Below are positions 52,530 through 61,529 of a stretch of DNA of 64,000 nucleotides, one piece after another. A program made the translations under genes and the position numbers. The stretch lies in assembly GCF_943373825.1 (NCBI RefSeq), contig NZ_CALSBP010000001.1, positions 496,001 through 560,000 of the forward strand, given 5' to 3'. The first letter of the stretch is position 1; every line of letters starts with the position of its first letter. Under the pieces are notes generated by a model, which saw only the letters and a list, made by a program, of their open reading frames with translations, ran no database searches and was not told the origin of the DNA. This stretch comes from Aquimarina spinulae. Its GTDB lineage: Bacteria; Bacteroidota; Bacteroidia; Flavobacteriales; Flavobacteriaceae.

Positions 52530-53018
52530 ATGCTGTTGTAGATTTATGTATGCTAAATATGAATGGTACGTATGAATTGAAGCAAAAAGTATAGATGCTA
52601 AAATATAAATCAAACTTATCCTTGGAATAGGAATAATTGATTGTGTACCAATCATTGCAATTCCAATAAAAATAAAGATGGTTGTATATGCAGGAGCCAT
52701 AAACCCTATTAAACTTCTACTCCATAAACTATCACTAAAGTAAATCTGTAAAATCCAAGATAAAAAATAAATTAGAAGAGCACCTAAGTAAACTACTAAT
52801 CCTATTTTTTGAGTTTTAGTTTGAAAAGAAAGTATCATTAATAGTGGGAGAAGGAAGATGATTATTCTTAGAATATTTTCAGTTATATTTAGCCAAAATG
52901 GAATGTCATCCCAAATATCTTTAGATGTATAGCCTTTGGGAAGATATCTATAAAAAGCTATATTCCATATAAATAAGGGTAATACAAGTAAAAAGCAATT
53001 AAGTAAGTACTTTGACAT
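52524..53018 (-). CDS. Hypothetical four-helix membrane protein
   Basis: A 164-residue protein with four clear hydrophobic helices (about 4-22, 45-68, 72-92, 100-125) and a fifth at 130-150. It has no motif that I recognise, and no signal peptide separate from helix 1. It is downstream of a mog gene on the same strand. Its stop codon lies inside the left 65-bp repeat. Function unknown. Confidence 0.65.
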   Translation of the reverse strand: MSKYLLNCFLLVLPLFIWNIAFYRYLPKGYTSKDIWDDIPFWLNITENILRIIIFLLPLLMILSFQTKTQKIGLVVYLGALLIYFLSWILQIYFSDSLWSRSLIGFMAPAYTTIFIFIGIAMIGTQSIIPIPRISLIYILASILFASIHTYHSYLAYINLQQHI

Positions 53019-53116
53019 TTTTTTAGGTTTAACTTCAGTTTATTTTGTCAACTTTTGAATCACTTTAAAAATAATCTTTCCTCAAAACACAAAAAAGGCA
53101 TTGCGTTTACACAGTG

Positions 53117-53665
53117 TTAACTGTTGGTTTTTATCTTATTCTTTGGTCTAAATGGCTTTATAATATCTTCATTACATTCTAAAAATGGTCCATCCATTAA
53201 ATCTATACAATATGGAACAGCTGGAAAAACGGCACTCAAACACTCTCTTATTGATTTTGGTTTTCCAGGAAGATTAATTATTAAACTTGATTTTCTTAGG
53301 CCGGCAGTTTGTCTTGAGAGGATAGCAGTAGGTACATATTTTAATGATTCTGATCTCATAAGCTCTCCAAATCCAGGCATCATGCGATCACATACGGCTT
53401 CGGTAGCTTCTGGTGTGACATCTCTTTTAGAAGGACCTGTACCTCCTGTCGTAATTACTAAACAGCAATTTTGATTATCAACCATATCAATGATTGTTTT
53501 TTCTATCAAATCTTGTTCATCTGGAATAATTTCGTGCAAATCTGTCCATTCAGAATTCAAATATTCATTTAGAGTATCTATAATTGCTTTTCCACTCTCA
53601 TCTTCATAAACCCCAGCACTAGCTCTATCGCTAACTGTAATAATTCCTATTTTGGTTTTCAACAT
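53117..53665 (-). CDS. mog: Molybdopterin adenylyltransferase (MogA/MoaB family)
   Basis: A 182-residue protein that activates molybdopterin by adenylylation for molybdenum insertion. Motifs: ITVSDRASAGVYEDESG near the N-terminus, TTGGTGPSKRDVTPEAT (about 92-108), and INLPGKPKSIRECLSAVFPAVPYCIDL. These match MogA rather than MoeA. No other molybdenum cofactor gene lies in the window. It is 65 bp downstream of a G3E GTPase gene in the same orientation, so metal handling may be the shared theme. Confidence 0.88.
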   Translation of the reverse strand: MLKTKIGIITVSDRASAGVYEDESGKAIIDTLNEYLNSEWTDLHEIIPDEQDLIEKTIIDMVDNQNCCLVITTGGTGPSKRDVTPEATEAVCDRMMPGFGELMRSESLKYVPTAILSRQTAGLRKSSLIINLPGKPKSIRECLSAVFPAVPYCIDLMDGPFLECNEDIIKPFRPKNKIKTNS

Positions 53666-53730
53666 ATCTTTACTATAAGCTTCTTTGTTTATAATTATTG
53701 GCTTAAGCTAACGACTTGTACAAACCTTTT

Positions 53731-54678
53731 TTAATAAGGTTTATATTTTGTTGTAGCGTGTTTAAATTCATTTTCATTCTGTTGTAATAGGCTCATTTTG
53801 ATTGCTTTTTCAAGTAGTTTAGGTTCACTCCCAGGGCCTATAGTTAGAAGTTTTGATCCTGTTATTGGGACTCCATTAAACGGTCTAACATGTACTTCAC
53901 CATTTGGAGTTCGTTCAAAATAGGTGTACCCTTCTTCATTTCCAATTTGAGTACAGCCTTTCACACGTAGAATACTCTTTGGAAGTGTATTACAAATATC
54001 ATAAATGCAATTTGAATTCGGTAAACTTGGCAGATCAGTAGAGCAGGAAGACCAATGCGTTTTAAGATGTTCAAACTTTTGAGCATTGTTTTTAGATGGG
54101 GAGAGTTTAGGAATAAGTGAAACATCAATCTTATCCATGTTTATGATTTCTGCTAATGGGTTGAGTTTATGTAATTCTTTAACTACAAAGGTTAGCCTGT
54201 CCAATGGTATATTTTCAATATGCGTTAATACAATCAAAGAAGATACCTGAATCTGATTTGCTTCAAGTTCATTATGTTCTCCTCTTTTTTGCCAATTTTT
54301 AACATCAACAACCGATATTTGAACAGGTGGTAGAAACCGATCGTTGAGACCAACTCCAAGAAAGCTCATGAGTGAACAGGCATCAGAAGTACCGTTAGCT
54401 TCGATAAGCGTAATTCCATTAGTTCGCTTAGGAATTCTATTGACAAAATCTCTAAGTTCATTTATGCCACTACAACAAATACAACTACCACTAAGTGCCC
54501 TAACTTGTTTAGGTTCTATTTGCTCGATAAATTGTTGGGCATCAAGATTTGCATTTTCATAATCATTAAGAATAATAAAAGGCTTCCAACCTTTGTCAAT
54601 ATAACCGATCATCAAGTGTTTTAATAATGTGGTTTTTCCTGCTCCCAAAAAACCAACAACTGTAATAATAGCTTCCAT
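53731..54678 (-). CDS. CobW/COG0523-type G3E GTPase, putative metallochaperone
   Basis: A 315-residue protein with Walker A at VGFLGAGKTTLLKHL (8-22) and the metal-binding C-x-C-C motif in SGSCICCSG (about 65-73), typical of CobW/ZigA/YeiR metal chaperones. The G4 motif NKxD is changed to T-H-I-E (VLTHIENI), so guanine specificity may be weakened. A shortened C-terminal CobW-C-like region (GYTYFERTPNGEVHVRPF) follows. It presumably delivers a metal, possibly zinc, to a client. It is grouped with mog in the repeat-bordered block. Confidence 0.82.
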   Translation of the reverse strand: MEAIITVVGFLGAGKTTLLKHLMIGYIDKGWKPFIILNDYENANLDAQQFIEQIEPKQVRALSGSCICCSGINELRDFVNRIPKRTNGITLIEANGTSDACSLMSFLGVGLNDRFLPPVQISVVDVKNWQKRGEHNELEANQIQVSSLIVLTHIENIPLDRLTFVVKELHKLNPLAEIINMDKIDVSLIPKLSPSKNNAQKFEHLKTHWSSCSTDLPSLPNSNCIYDICNTLPKSILRVKGCTQIGNEEGYTYFERTPNGEVHVRPFNGVPITGSKLLTIGPGSEPKLLEKAIKMSLLQQNENEFKHATTKYKPY

Positions 54679-54737
54679 GTCTTTTCAGTACGTGTTTTTA
54701 TTATTTTTCGTATACACTATACAAATATTCCTATTCT

Positions 54738-54802
54738 GATAGCGTGGATTTATAATCCATGCTTTTAAAATTTAAAATAAATTTAAAACAACAATTTCTA
54801 AT
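54738..54802. repeat. 65-bp direct repeat with REP-like palindrome, right copy
   Basis: Begins GATAGCGTGGATTTATAATC and continues with TTTTAAAATTTAAAATAAA, like the left copy at 52464-52529. The core GGATTTATAATCC is palindromic, and an inverted copy of the core follows at 54941-54966. Confidence 0.75.
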
Positions 54803-54856
54803 TTATGATCTAAATCTGGATAATTTTTAGCAGAACAAAAAAAATAAAAAATAATC

Positions 54857-54884
54857 ACATCTATAACTGGATTATTATAGATGT
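54857..54884. repeat. Short hairpin
   Basis: Perfect 10-bp arms ACATCTATAA and TTATAGATGT with an 8-nt loop, just downstream (in minus orientation) of the terminator at 54.9 kb. Confidence 0.55.
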
Positions 54885-54890
54885 ACTTTA

Positions 54891-54923
54891 ACAAAAAAAA
54901 CAGTCACAATAAGTGATTGTTTT
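54891..54923 (-). terminator. Rho-independent terminator of the orphan gene
   Basis: On the minus strand: AAAACAATCAC, loop TTATT, then GTGACTGTTTT with one mismatch, followed by a run of eight T. It is about 90 bp after the stop of the gene at 55011. Confidence 0.75.
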
Positions 54924-54940
54924 GATATTCTGGTATGTTT

Positions 54941-54990
54941 CATGGATTATAAATCCACGCCATCGGGGTTACAAATCCGCGTTATCGGAC
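54941..54990. repeat. Inverted REP-like copies
   Basis: CATGGATTATAAATCCACGC is the reverse complement of the palindromic core at 54739-54760. It is followed directly by a second, diverged unit, TTACAAATCCGCGTTATCGG. Paired inverted units of this type resemble REP elements mobilised by REP-associated tyrosine transposases; no transposase is present here. Confidence 0.6.
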
Positions 54991-55010
54991 TACTCGATTG
55001 TAGCACGTTT

Positions 55011-55652
55011 TCATTTCAGTCGATTAAACAATTTATTCTCATTTAAGTGATCAATAAACTCCTCACAAATTACATTGAGTTTTATAATCGCAAGATTATT
55101 ATTTGATTTGTGATTTATATTGTCATTATCTGGTTTTGTTGTCAAGTCGTATTTGTCAAAATTTTTATCAAATTCAGTTGAGTCTTGATAAAACCAATAG
55201 TATCTTAATGGTGAGTGACTTTGCGAAGAAGAGAACGAGTATGTTTTTCCGTTCGCAATACTGTCAGGTTTCATTTTATACCTCTGTACTTCTTGGTTTT
55301 TTAATTTGGTAAAATTTGATTTATAGAAATCCATAATTTTTGATCCCGATAGTTTTGTGCAATTGAACCCACCACAATTATCATACTTTTTTATCCACGT
55401 ATCGTTTCCGCTTTTCCAAAATCCGTACATCGTAAAATAATATCCGTTTTCATTGCAACTGTTTGGGTCTTTTAAATCAATGATTCGAACAGTTCCATAA
55501 GTTATGTGTTTGACCATAAAAAAATCCGAAATATTTTCTTTTTTCATTTCCGATTTAAATTCCGCAATTAATAATTCCGTCGGATCGTTTTTTTCTTGTC
55601 CGAATGACAGATTAAAAATCAGAAGTAGAACGATTATTAGTGATTTCCCCAT
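55011..55652 (-). CDS. Exported hypothetical protein, orphan cassette-like unit
   Basis: A 213-residue protein with a signal peptide (1-18, ending LSFGQ). The rest has aromatic-rich strands (GYYFTMYGFWKSGNDTWIKKYDNCGGFNC) and two cysteines in CGGFNC that could form a disulfide. I do not recognise the family. Its upstream region is the second copy of the leader repeat found at the start of the 21-29 kb array, so it may be a relocated member of the same gene pool. No clear attC-like site follows; REP-like repeats lie there instead. Confidence 0.6.
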   Translation of the reverse strand: MGKSLIIVLLLIFNLSFGQEKNDPTELLIAEFKSEMKKENISDFFMVKHITYGTVRIIDLKDPNSCNENGYYFTMYGFWKSGNDTWIKKYDNCGGFNCTKLSGSKIMDFYKSNFTKLKNQEVQRYKMKPDSIANGKTYSFSSSQSHSPLRYYWFYQDSTEFDKNFDKYDLTTKPDNDNINHKSNNNLAIIKLNVICEEFIDHLNENKLFNRLK

Positions 55653-55669
55653 TTTCTTTAATGTGTTAC

Positions 55670-55795
55670 AACAACGTTATATATGCAATAGTACACATAT
55701 ACCCGTTTGTACTTATTTATAATCGTTTGTAAATATTTGTATGTATTATACAGTAAAGATATCACGAAATATCTGAAACAAAAACATATATATAA
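55670..55795. repeat. Leader repeat, copy 2
   Basis: About 125 bp similar to 28849-28979, beginning 17 bp upstream of the orphan gene's start. The shared order of blocks is CAATAGTACACATATAC, CGTTTGTAAATATTTGT, TAAAGATA and AAACATATATA. Confidence 0.65.
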
Positions 55796-56062
55796 CCATA
55801 CATCAACCATTTTGTTTTAATTAAAAATATACCCCACAATTATATATTTAAGAATCACTATAAATTATATTATAATCACCAGATTATACTTAATAAAAAT
55901 CATATGATATTTTAGTATCATCATAGTGTTGGTTGTTGTGTCTTATATGGTGATAATTTATTTGTTAATGGTAACTTTTAAATAAACTATGGAGATCAAC
56001 ACATCTATTGCGGGGATCAATGAGAATAGTATATCATACTTTTCTGTATGAGCTAATATATC

Positions 56063-56734
56063 CTATAAATCGATCCGGATTGCTTTTAAAATATACTTGC
56101 CGGTATCTCGTATTTCGTCTACAGCTTCTTTTAAATGCGTATATGACTGGTTTCTTATTTTTACAACATCACTGCTCTGTTTTATGGCACTATTTACCTG
56201 GGCGAGTAGTTATGCCATCTCTCTAGAAAGTTGTTCGGCATGATCTAATTTCTGTAGATCAAAATTTATACTTTTTAGCTTGGGTATATTAGATTTTCCC
56301 AAAACACTAAGACTATTAAGATCCTGTATCAAATCTGCATAGCTTTTTCCTTTAGCAATATCTCTAATAGCACTTATAAGTTCTTTATGATTACGAAATG
56401 TATACCTAAAACCGGCTAATACCTCTTTACGTAACTCATATGCTATCGGGAGTTTTTGTTTCCATTCTGTTTGAAATTCTTCCTGGCCGTTTTTTCTTCT
56501 TATCCATAAGGATTACGCATATCGTAACGCTCCTGTACGTTTTGTGAGATCACCTACATAACGCTGCCAATCAAAGTTGATGTTAAGAAAATCTTCTTTA
56601 TCCTCCTGTACCCATAGATATAAATCTTCAGCTTCCTAAAGATATACATCTATTAAGATATTGGCGATCTTAATATTTGCAGATGGGATCGCTTGTAGTA
56701 TTGCAAGTTTATTTTCATAATTGTGTTTAGACAT
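56063..56734 (-). pseudogene. Hypothetical gene broken by three in-frame stops
   Basis: A minus-strand frame from ATG 56734 (MSKHNYENKLAILQAIP) reads without any frameshift for 224 codons but has internal stops: TAG after IDVYL, TAA after ALRYA and TAA after REMA. The sequence between stops is protein-like and helical (WKQKLPIAYELRKEVLAGF, KEAVDEIRDTGKYILKAI). Coding-like sequence continues beyond the TAG at 56063 (DILAHTEKYDILFSLIP) to about 55960. I do not recognise the family. It is a recent pseudogene. The open frame at 56008-56226 on the plus strand is its shadow. Confidence 0.75.
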
Positions 56735-56750
56735 CACACAGGTTTTTAGC

Positions 56751-57323
56751 TTAACTTAGAACATTAAGAAGTGTTTCTGTAGATACAATTGTAGCGAATT
56801 CATCTTTTAAACTTGCTATTGCAGTATCATGGATTAATTGTGCACTATATTCTTGTCCATTAGCACCTGTCTTATTAAAAGTAGCAACAGCATCTTCAAT
56901 CAAATAAGTTTTAAATCCAAAATTACCAGCCATCCTGGTAGTGGTCGATACACAGTGATCTGTAGTTAATCCTATAATAACCAGCGTATCTATATTGTTG
57001 TGCTCTAATTGTTCTTTAAGATCAGTTCCTATAAAAGCACTATTCACATCCTTTTCGATAATGGGTTCATGTGCTAGCGGAGTATTAAAATCCATAAAAT
57101 CATTACCTACATTACCTTTGGCCAGGGGAGAAGCAGGGGTAGTAGAGCAGTGTTTTACATGAAATACAGGAAGATCATGGGTCCTCCAAAATACTAGGAG
57201 CTTTCCCATATTGGTTTCTGCATCAGGATTGTTACGCTCTCCACCCCAATACGCAGTATCTTCAAACCCTTTCTGAATATCTATTAGCAATAATGCCGGA
57301 GTATTATCTTTTGAAATCTGCAT
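56751..57323 (-). CDS. Isochorismatase-family cysteine hydrolase
   Basis: A 190-residue cytoplasmic enzyme with the catalytic triad of the family: D17 in LLIDIQKGF, the lysine/histidine region FHVKHCSTTP, and the nucleophile cysteine in GLTTDHCVSTTTRMAGNFGF. Members hydrolyse isochorismate, nicotinamide or other amides; which one cannot be decided here. The start codon overlaps the stop of the upstream DUF2490 gene by one base (TAATG), so the two are translationally coupled. Confidence 0.9.
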   Translation of the reverse strand: MQISKDNTPALLLIDIQKGFEDTAYWGGERNNPDAETNMGKLLVFWRTHDLPVFHVKHCSTTPASPLAKGNVGNDFMDFNTPLAHEPIIEKDVNSAFIGTDLKEQLEHNNIDTLVIIGLTTDHCVSTTTRMAGNFGFKTYLIEDAVATFNKTGANGQEYSAQLIHDTAIASLKDEFATIVSTETLLNVLS

Positions 57324-58012
57324 TAGTTTTTTTCCTTTTTTCTAAAGTCAGTATTATAGATTACTCCTAACTGTAATCGATCATAATTAACACCGGTAAA
57401 ATGATTTTTGAGATATCCCAGCTGTATGCTAAAATTAGATTTTACATTATACCCTACAGCACCGTATAATCTATTTTGACCAAAAATGGGCTCTTGTAGA
57501 TTGATAAATACTTCGTCATAAACATTTAGAAACCATTTTTGATTAATTGGGTAAGTGAGTTGTAAACGATATCGTGCTCTATGCTCGGTAAAATCATCAT
57601 TCTGCGTACTGATAAATCGTTGTTCGAGACGGTATCGATGTTCGAATTTAAATTTTCCTACAGTATTCGTCAAAATAAACTGTTCGAAGATTCGATGCTC
57701 ATTTGTGTTTTCTTCACCAGGAGTATCTTCAAATGTACCATCGGTGCTAATAAATCCGTATCCCAGAGTGGCTATTGCTTTATCGCTCATATGGTAATTT
57801 AATCCTGTTCTTAGTAGTAATTGATTAAAACTTGAAGCAACTTCATAAAATCGAAATTGCGCTTCAGAATGGATACTAAGTTTATCACTTACACGATTTG
57901 TCCCAAAATACATGTACCAGGCTCCCAACTCATTTTCGCCATTGTCCTGGGCATTAGAAAAATTAAATGTTGCAAATACTAATAGAAAGAGAAATAAGAT
58001 CTTTGTGTTCAT
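57323..58012 (-). CDS. DUF2490 outer-membrane beta-barrel-like protein
   Basis: A 229-residue exported protein (signal peptide ending SNAQ) with the DUF2490 pattern: ELGAWYMYFGTNRVSDKLSI near the N-terminus, alternating aromatic strands (FKFEHRYRLEQRFIS, EHRARYRLQLTYPI), and a final strand LGVIYNTDFRKK. It probably forms a small outer-membrane barrel. It is coupled to the isochorismatase-like gene and lies about 100 bp upstream of, and in the same orientation as, a LytTR regulator gene end. Confidence 0.85.
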   Translation of the reverse strand: MNTKILFLFLLVFATFNFSNAQDNGENELGAWYMYFGTNRVSDKLSIHSEAQFRFYEVASSFNQLLLRTGLNYHMSDKAIATLGYGFISTDGTFEDTPGEENTNEHRIFEQFILTNTVGKFKFEHRYRLEQRFISTQNDDFTEHRARYRLQLTYPINQKWFLNVYDEVFINLQEPIFGQNRLYGAVGYNVKSNFSIQLGYLKNHFTGVNYDRLQLGVIYNTDFRKKEKN

Positions 58013-58118
58013 AATGTAGAATACGTTTTTGAGTTTTTTCCAAAATTAATAAAGTAATTCTGTTGAAAATCTAATTTAATGTGAAAACTGGCACAAATTT
58101 AAAATAAACTATTATCCT

Positions 58119-58829
58119 TTATAACTTTCTTTTGCTAATCATTTCAAAAAAAGCTTTGCGATAGGTATCACTTATCGGTAATGTTTTATTATGAATATAA
58201 ACATGAAGAGAATCTGTCTTGATAATGTGATTGATAGAAACGATGTAGGATTTATGTACCTTAATAAAGGTAGTAGAAGGGAGGGTGCTTTCTATATGTT
58301 TTAAAGTGCTATAGGTAATAATTTGATTATTTAATAAATGAATCGCTACATAGTTTTTTAACCCTTCTATATATAGGATGTCGTTTAGATACACTTTTTC
58401 ATAGTTGTTTTTACCGTCTGTTTTGATAAATACGTATTCCTTTGTAGCTGTAGTAGTATGAGAAAACTCTTCTTTTTGTTTCACCTTAAGAACGGCCTGG
58501 TAAAAACGATCAAATTCGAAAGGTTTTAGTAAATAATCCACGGCATTGAGGTCATATCCTTCTATAGCAAATTGCGGATAGGCCGTAGTAAAAATAATCT
58601 GTACTTTATCTTTGATGATTTTTGATAATTGAATACCAGATAAATCTGGCATCTGAATGTCTAGAAAAACTAAATCAATAGCATCACTTTCGATATGTTT
58701 TAGTGCCTCGAGAGCTTTTGTAGTACTAGCAATACACTCTAAAAAAGAAACTTTTTCTACATAATTTTCTAACAAACGTATCGCAGGCGGTTCATCATCT
58801 ACAATAAGGCAACGTAATGATGTATTCAT
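58119..58829 (-). CDS. LytTR-type response regulator
   Basis: A 236-residue regulator with the phosphorylation aspartate in DLVFLDIQMPDLSG and the lysine in YLLKPFEF, followed by a LytTR domain (LYIEGLKNYVAIHLLNNQIITYSTLKHIESTL ... VHKSYIVSINHI). It overlaps the kinase gene by 4 bp (ATGA). The downstream DUF2490/isochorismatase pair on the same strand may be in the same transcript or a target. Confidence 0.93.
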   Translation of the reverse strand: MNTSLRCLIVDDEPPAIRLLENYVEKVSFLECIASTTKALEALKHIESDAIDLVFLDIQMPDLSGIQLSKIIKDKVQIIFTTAYPQFAIEGYDLNAVDYLLKPFEFDRFYQAVLKVKQKEEFSHTTTATKEYVFIKTDGKNNYEKVYLNDILYIEGLKNYVAIHLLNNQIITYSTLKHIESTLPSTTFIKVHKSYIVSINHIIKTDSLHVYIHNKTLPISDTYRKAFFEMISKRKL

Positions 58830-59869
58830 AATGGTATTTTTAAATAGGCCTCAAAATAAGGCTTTTCTTCTTTACGGTATACTACGAAATCATTTTTGAA
58901 AAGAGCAGTTAACCTCTTATGAATACTTGCATATCCTATTCCTTGGTCTACATATTTTTCTGAAGTAGCAATTTTGTTTATAGTGCTGATTTCAATAGCA
59001 TTTGGATGAATGGTAATGGTAATATTTGCTCTGGAAGAGGTATCATTAACAATCCCGTGTTTAAAAACATTCTCGATAAAATGAATCAATAACATGGCAG
59101 GTATTTCTTGATCTGTTATAGTACCATTTACCTGGTAATCTACTGCCAGATTATCTTCATAACGCTTTTGAAAAAAGTAAATATAATCTGCAATAAACTT
59201 AAGATCCTTTTTCAATAGTATTTTATCCTGTTGGGTCTCATAGGTCACAAATCGTAATAAATCTGAAAGTCTGTGAATATCTGCTGCAATTTTAGGCTGA
59301 CTTTCTATAAGTAATTCTGAGTAAAAGCTGTTGAGTGTATTAAAAAGGAAATGCGGCCCTAATTGCGATTTAAGTAACCTTAATTCGGCCTTTTTATTTT
59401 CGATTTTTAATTGATGGATTGCTTCTTTATGATCTACAAATCGAAAAAAAAGATATATGGCCGTACTAAACAACAAACTTTTAGAGGCATAGTACGAGTT
59501 GTCAAATACATAATACCCAAAATGACGAAAGTTATCTCCGTAATTATGAAACCCGGTAATAGAATAGAGTATCACTTCTTCTAACAAATAGCGAATGCCT
59601 GCATATAGAAACGCCAATAGAATTATACCAAGGCAGTATTGTACAATACGTTTTCGCGACAGCATAAGCGGGCATAATACTTTATAATTAATCACATAAA
59701 TGCTGAAAAAAGTAATATACATTGTGATTCCGAATAAGAATATAGGGTATTCAAAATAGTCTGCCCAACTTGTTTTCTGCTTGTAGATATAATCTCCGTA
59801 GATATCCATTATAATAATTAGCACGCCAAGCAGCATATGGTATCTCCAACGGTATTTAAATACGATCAT
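58826..59869 (-). CDS. LytS-like sensor histidine kinase
   Basis: A 347-residue kinase with four transmembrane helices (about 8-25, 38-60, 70-92, 125-150), a coiled linker, and a His_kinase domain with the histidine in LGPHFLFNTLNSFY and the N box in FIENVFKHGIV. It is the partner of the LytTR regulator encoded downstream. Like the other three pairs in the window, it lacks a PAS or periplasmic ligand domain apart from short loops. Confidence 0.92.
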   Translation of the reverse strand: MIVFKYRWRYHMLLGVLIIIMDIYGDYIYKQKTSWADYFEYPIFLFGITMYITFFSIYVINYKVLCPLMLSRKRIVQYCLGIILLAFLYAGIRYLLEEVILYSITGFHNYGDNFRHFGYYVFDNSYYASKSLLFSTAIYLFFRFVDHKEAIHQLKIENKKAELRLLKSQLGPHFLFNTLNSFYSELLIESQPKIAADIHRLSDLLRFVTYETQQDKILLKKDLKFIADYIYFFQKRYEDNLAVDYQVNGTITDQEIPAMLLIHFIENVFKHGIVNDTSSRANITITIHPNAIEISTINKIATSEKYVDQGIGYASIHKRLTALFKNDFVVYRKEEKPYFEAYLKIPL

Positions 59870-60071
59870 GATTCAAAAATAATATTTTGAATATGTAATC
59901 TATACGTTTCTGGTTACAAAGGCCTTTTTCTTTATACAAAACCGGTAAACCATACAACCAAATATTAAATAGTGCTGTTATCCCTTTTTTGTCAGGTAGA
60001 TATCCAGAGAAGTGTAAACCTGTGATCTGTTATACCAGTATCGTCTTTTTTTGCTTTAAAATCGAAAAACA

Positions 60072-61367
60072 ATGAAATCACTTATTACCCTAGGTACTAT
60101 TGTACTGTTACTATTCTTTTCTTGTAAAGAGAAACCAGTAGATACTGTTGCGGCCAAAGCAGAGAAAATAAGTCCGACACCCGTTATAGATGCATCGTAT
60201 ATCGCTACAAAGACAGCGTATTTTACAGTTGCAGATACTGCTATTGTTGGAGAAGGCCGTGCAATACTAGAGCGTATTATTTCTAAATCACAGTTTGTGA
60301 TGTTTGGAGAACGCCACGGATCAAAAGCTACCTCGCAATTGATTACAAAACTCATCCCCATGTTACACGAAGCTGGATTTAATCATACCGCTTTTGAAGT
60401 AGGTCCGTACTCGGCAAAAAAATTGGTGACCCTTACTACACCGCCATCAGCTACAGTAAAGAACCTCAAACAGTTTATCACACAATATGCTCTCGAAGAA
60501 GATCATCAAATTCCGATCCCTTTCTTTGATGGTCTAGAAGATGCCTATTTTCTTCAGGCAATTCGCGAACGTAATATGAACATCTGGGGACTCGATCAAG
60601 AGTACTACTCATCTACATTATTTTTTGTGGATGAGCTACTCACTTTTGTTACCGATACTCCAGACTATGCTATTATCAAATCAGAAAAGGAACAGGCTTC
60701 TAAAATTATTGCCTCCTGGTATACAAAAGATAATGTACCAGGTGCAGAAATTAAGCTTTTTGAAGAAATCCAAAAAGAACCTGCTGTGCAACAATATTTA
60801 AATCGCTTTCGCGGAAATGAGAACACCAAAAAGATAATTAAAGACTTAGAAATTAGTTGGGATATTTATACTCGTTGGCGAGAAGATTCGCATGCAGACC
60901 GCATAAGCTATATGCGTAATAACTTTTTAACACATTACAACAAAGCATTACAAGCAGAATCAAATCCTAAAGTATTCCTGAAATTCGGAAATCTACATGC
61001 TTCAAAAATTTTAACGAATGGTTGCTATGACCTGGGAGATCTGGTTACTCAACTTGCCAAAGAACGGGGTGGTAAAGCCACTATCATAAATACATGGCAC
61101 CGTTTTTATACTAATGAAAAAGGAGAAGAATTAGATTACTTAGAAAAATACGCTTCTTACTATAAACGTCTGCGAGATTTTATGAGCCTGGCAAAACGGG
61201 ATCAATGGACCATTATTGATTTAGAAACCATACGTAGTGACATTAGAGAAGGGCGTATAAGATTACCGGTAAATGGTGATTACCATAAGATGAAGAGTTT
61301 GATCGATGGGTATGATTATCAACTCATTCTACCGATAGACAAAAGAGTAACCCCAAACAAAAACTAG
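60072..61367 (+). CDS. EreA/ChaN-like lipoprotein
   Basis: A 431-residue exported protein with a lipobox at LFFSCKEK (C18). It has the GERHGS motif at 79-84 and the glutamate at 109 in FEVGPYS, which are the paired catalytic or metal-site signatures of the erythromycin esterase/ChaN/TIKI superfamily; further conserved parts are WGLDQEYYSS and FLKFGNLHASK. Erythromycin resistance should not be assumed, since most such lipoproteins have unknown substrates. It is divergent from the LytS/LytTR pair at 58-60 kb. Confidence 0.78.
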   Translation: MKSLITLGTIVLLLFFSCKEKPVDTVAAKAEKISPTPVIDASYIATKTAYFTVADTAIVGEGRAILERIISKSQFVMFGERHGSKATSQLITKLIPMLHEAGFNHTAFEVGPYSAKKLVTLTTPPSATVKNLKQFITQYALEEDHQIPIPFFDGLEDAYFLQAIRERNMNIWGLDQEYYSSTLFFVDELLTFVTDTPDYAIIKSEKEQASKIIASWYTKDNVPGAEIKLFEEIQKEPAVQQYLNRFRGNENTKKIIKDLEISWDIYTRWREDSHADRISYMRNNFLTHYNKALQAESNPKVFLKFGNLHASKILTNGCYDLGDLVTQLAKERGGKATIINTWHRFYTNEKGEELDYLEKYASYYKRLRDFMSLAKRDQWTIIDLETIRSDIREGRIRLPVNGDYHKMKSLIDGYDYQLILPIDKRVTPNKN

Positions 61368-61372
61368 TGCAC

Positions 61373-61489
61373 ACCAGAGTTCGAGGTAAGAAAATGATGT
61401 CAATTCGAGTGGTCTGATACTTCGACATGGCTCAGTACAGGTTGGAAGATTGTATCGAGAATAGTGATTTTCTTATGTTGAACTCCGGT
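61373..61489. repeat. Dispersed flavobacterial inverted repeat
   Basis: Left arm ACCAGAGTTC then GTAAGAAAAT and right arm ATTTTCTTA then GAACTCCGGT pair imperfectly over about 35 bp. The centre carries ACTTCGACATGGCTCAGTAC, a motif I associate with repeats scattered through flavobacterial genomes. No coding function is seen. It may fold into a long RNA hairpin that ends the upstream transcript. Confidence 0.6.
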
Positions 61490-61529
61490 TACAATACACT
61501 TAATTCAATACCTTAAAAATAATACCATT

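Noticed and set aside
56008-56226. Plus-strand 72-codon open frame
   Set aside because: It is antisense to the protein-like but stop-broken minus-strand frame, and its own composition is not protein-like.
60072-61367. Calling the EreA-like lipoprotein a macrolide-resistance gene
   Set aside because: The motif is shared by a broad superfamily, and the lipoprotein location and context give no support for macrolide hydrolysis.
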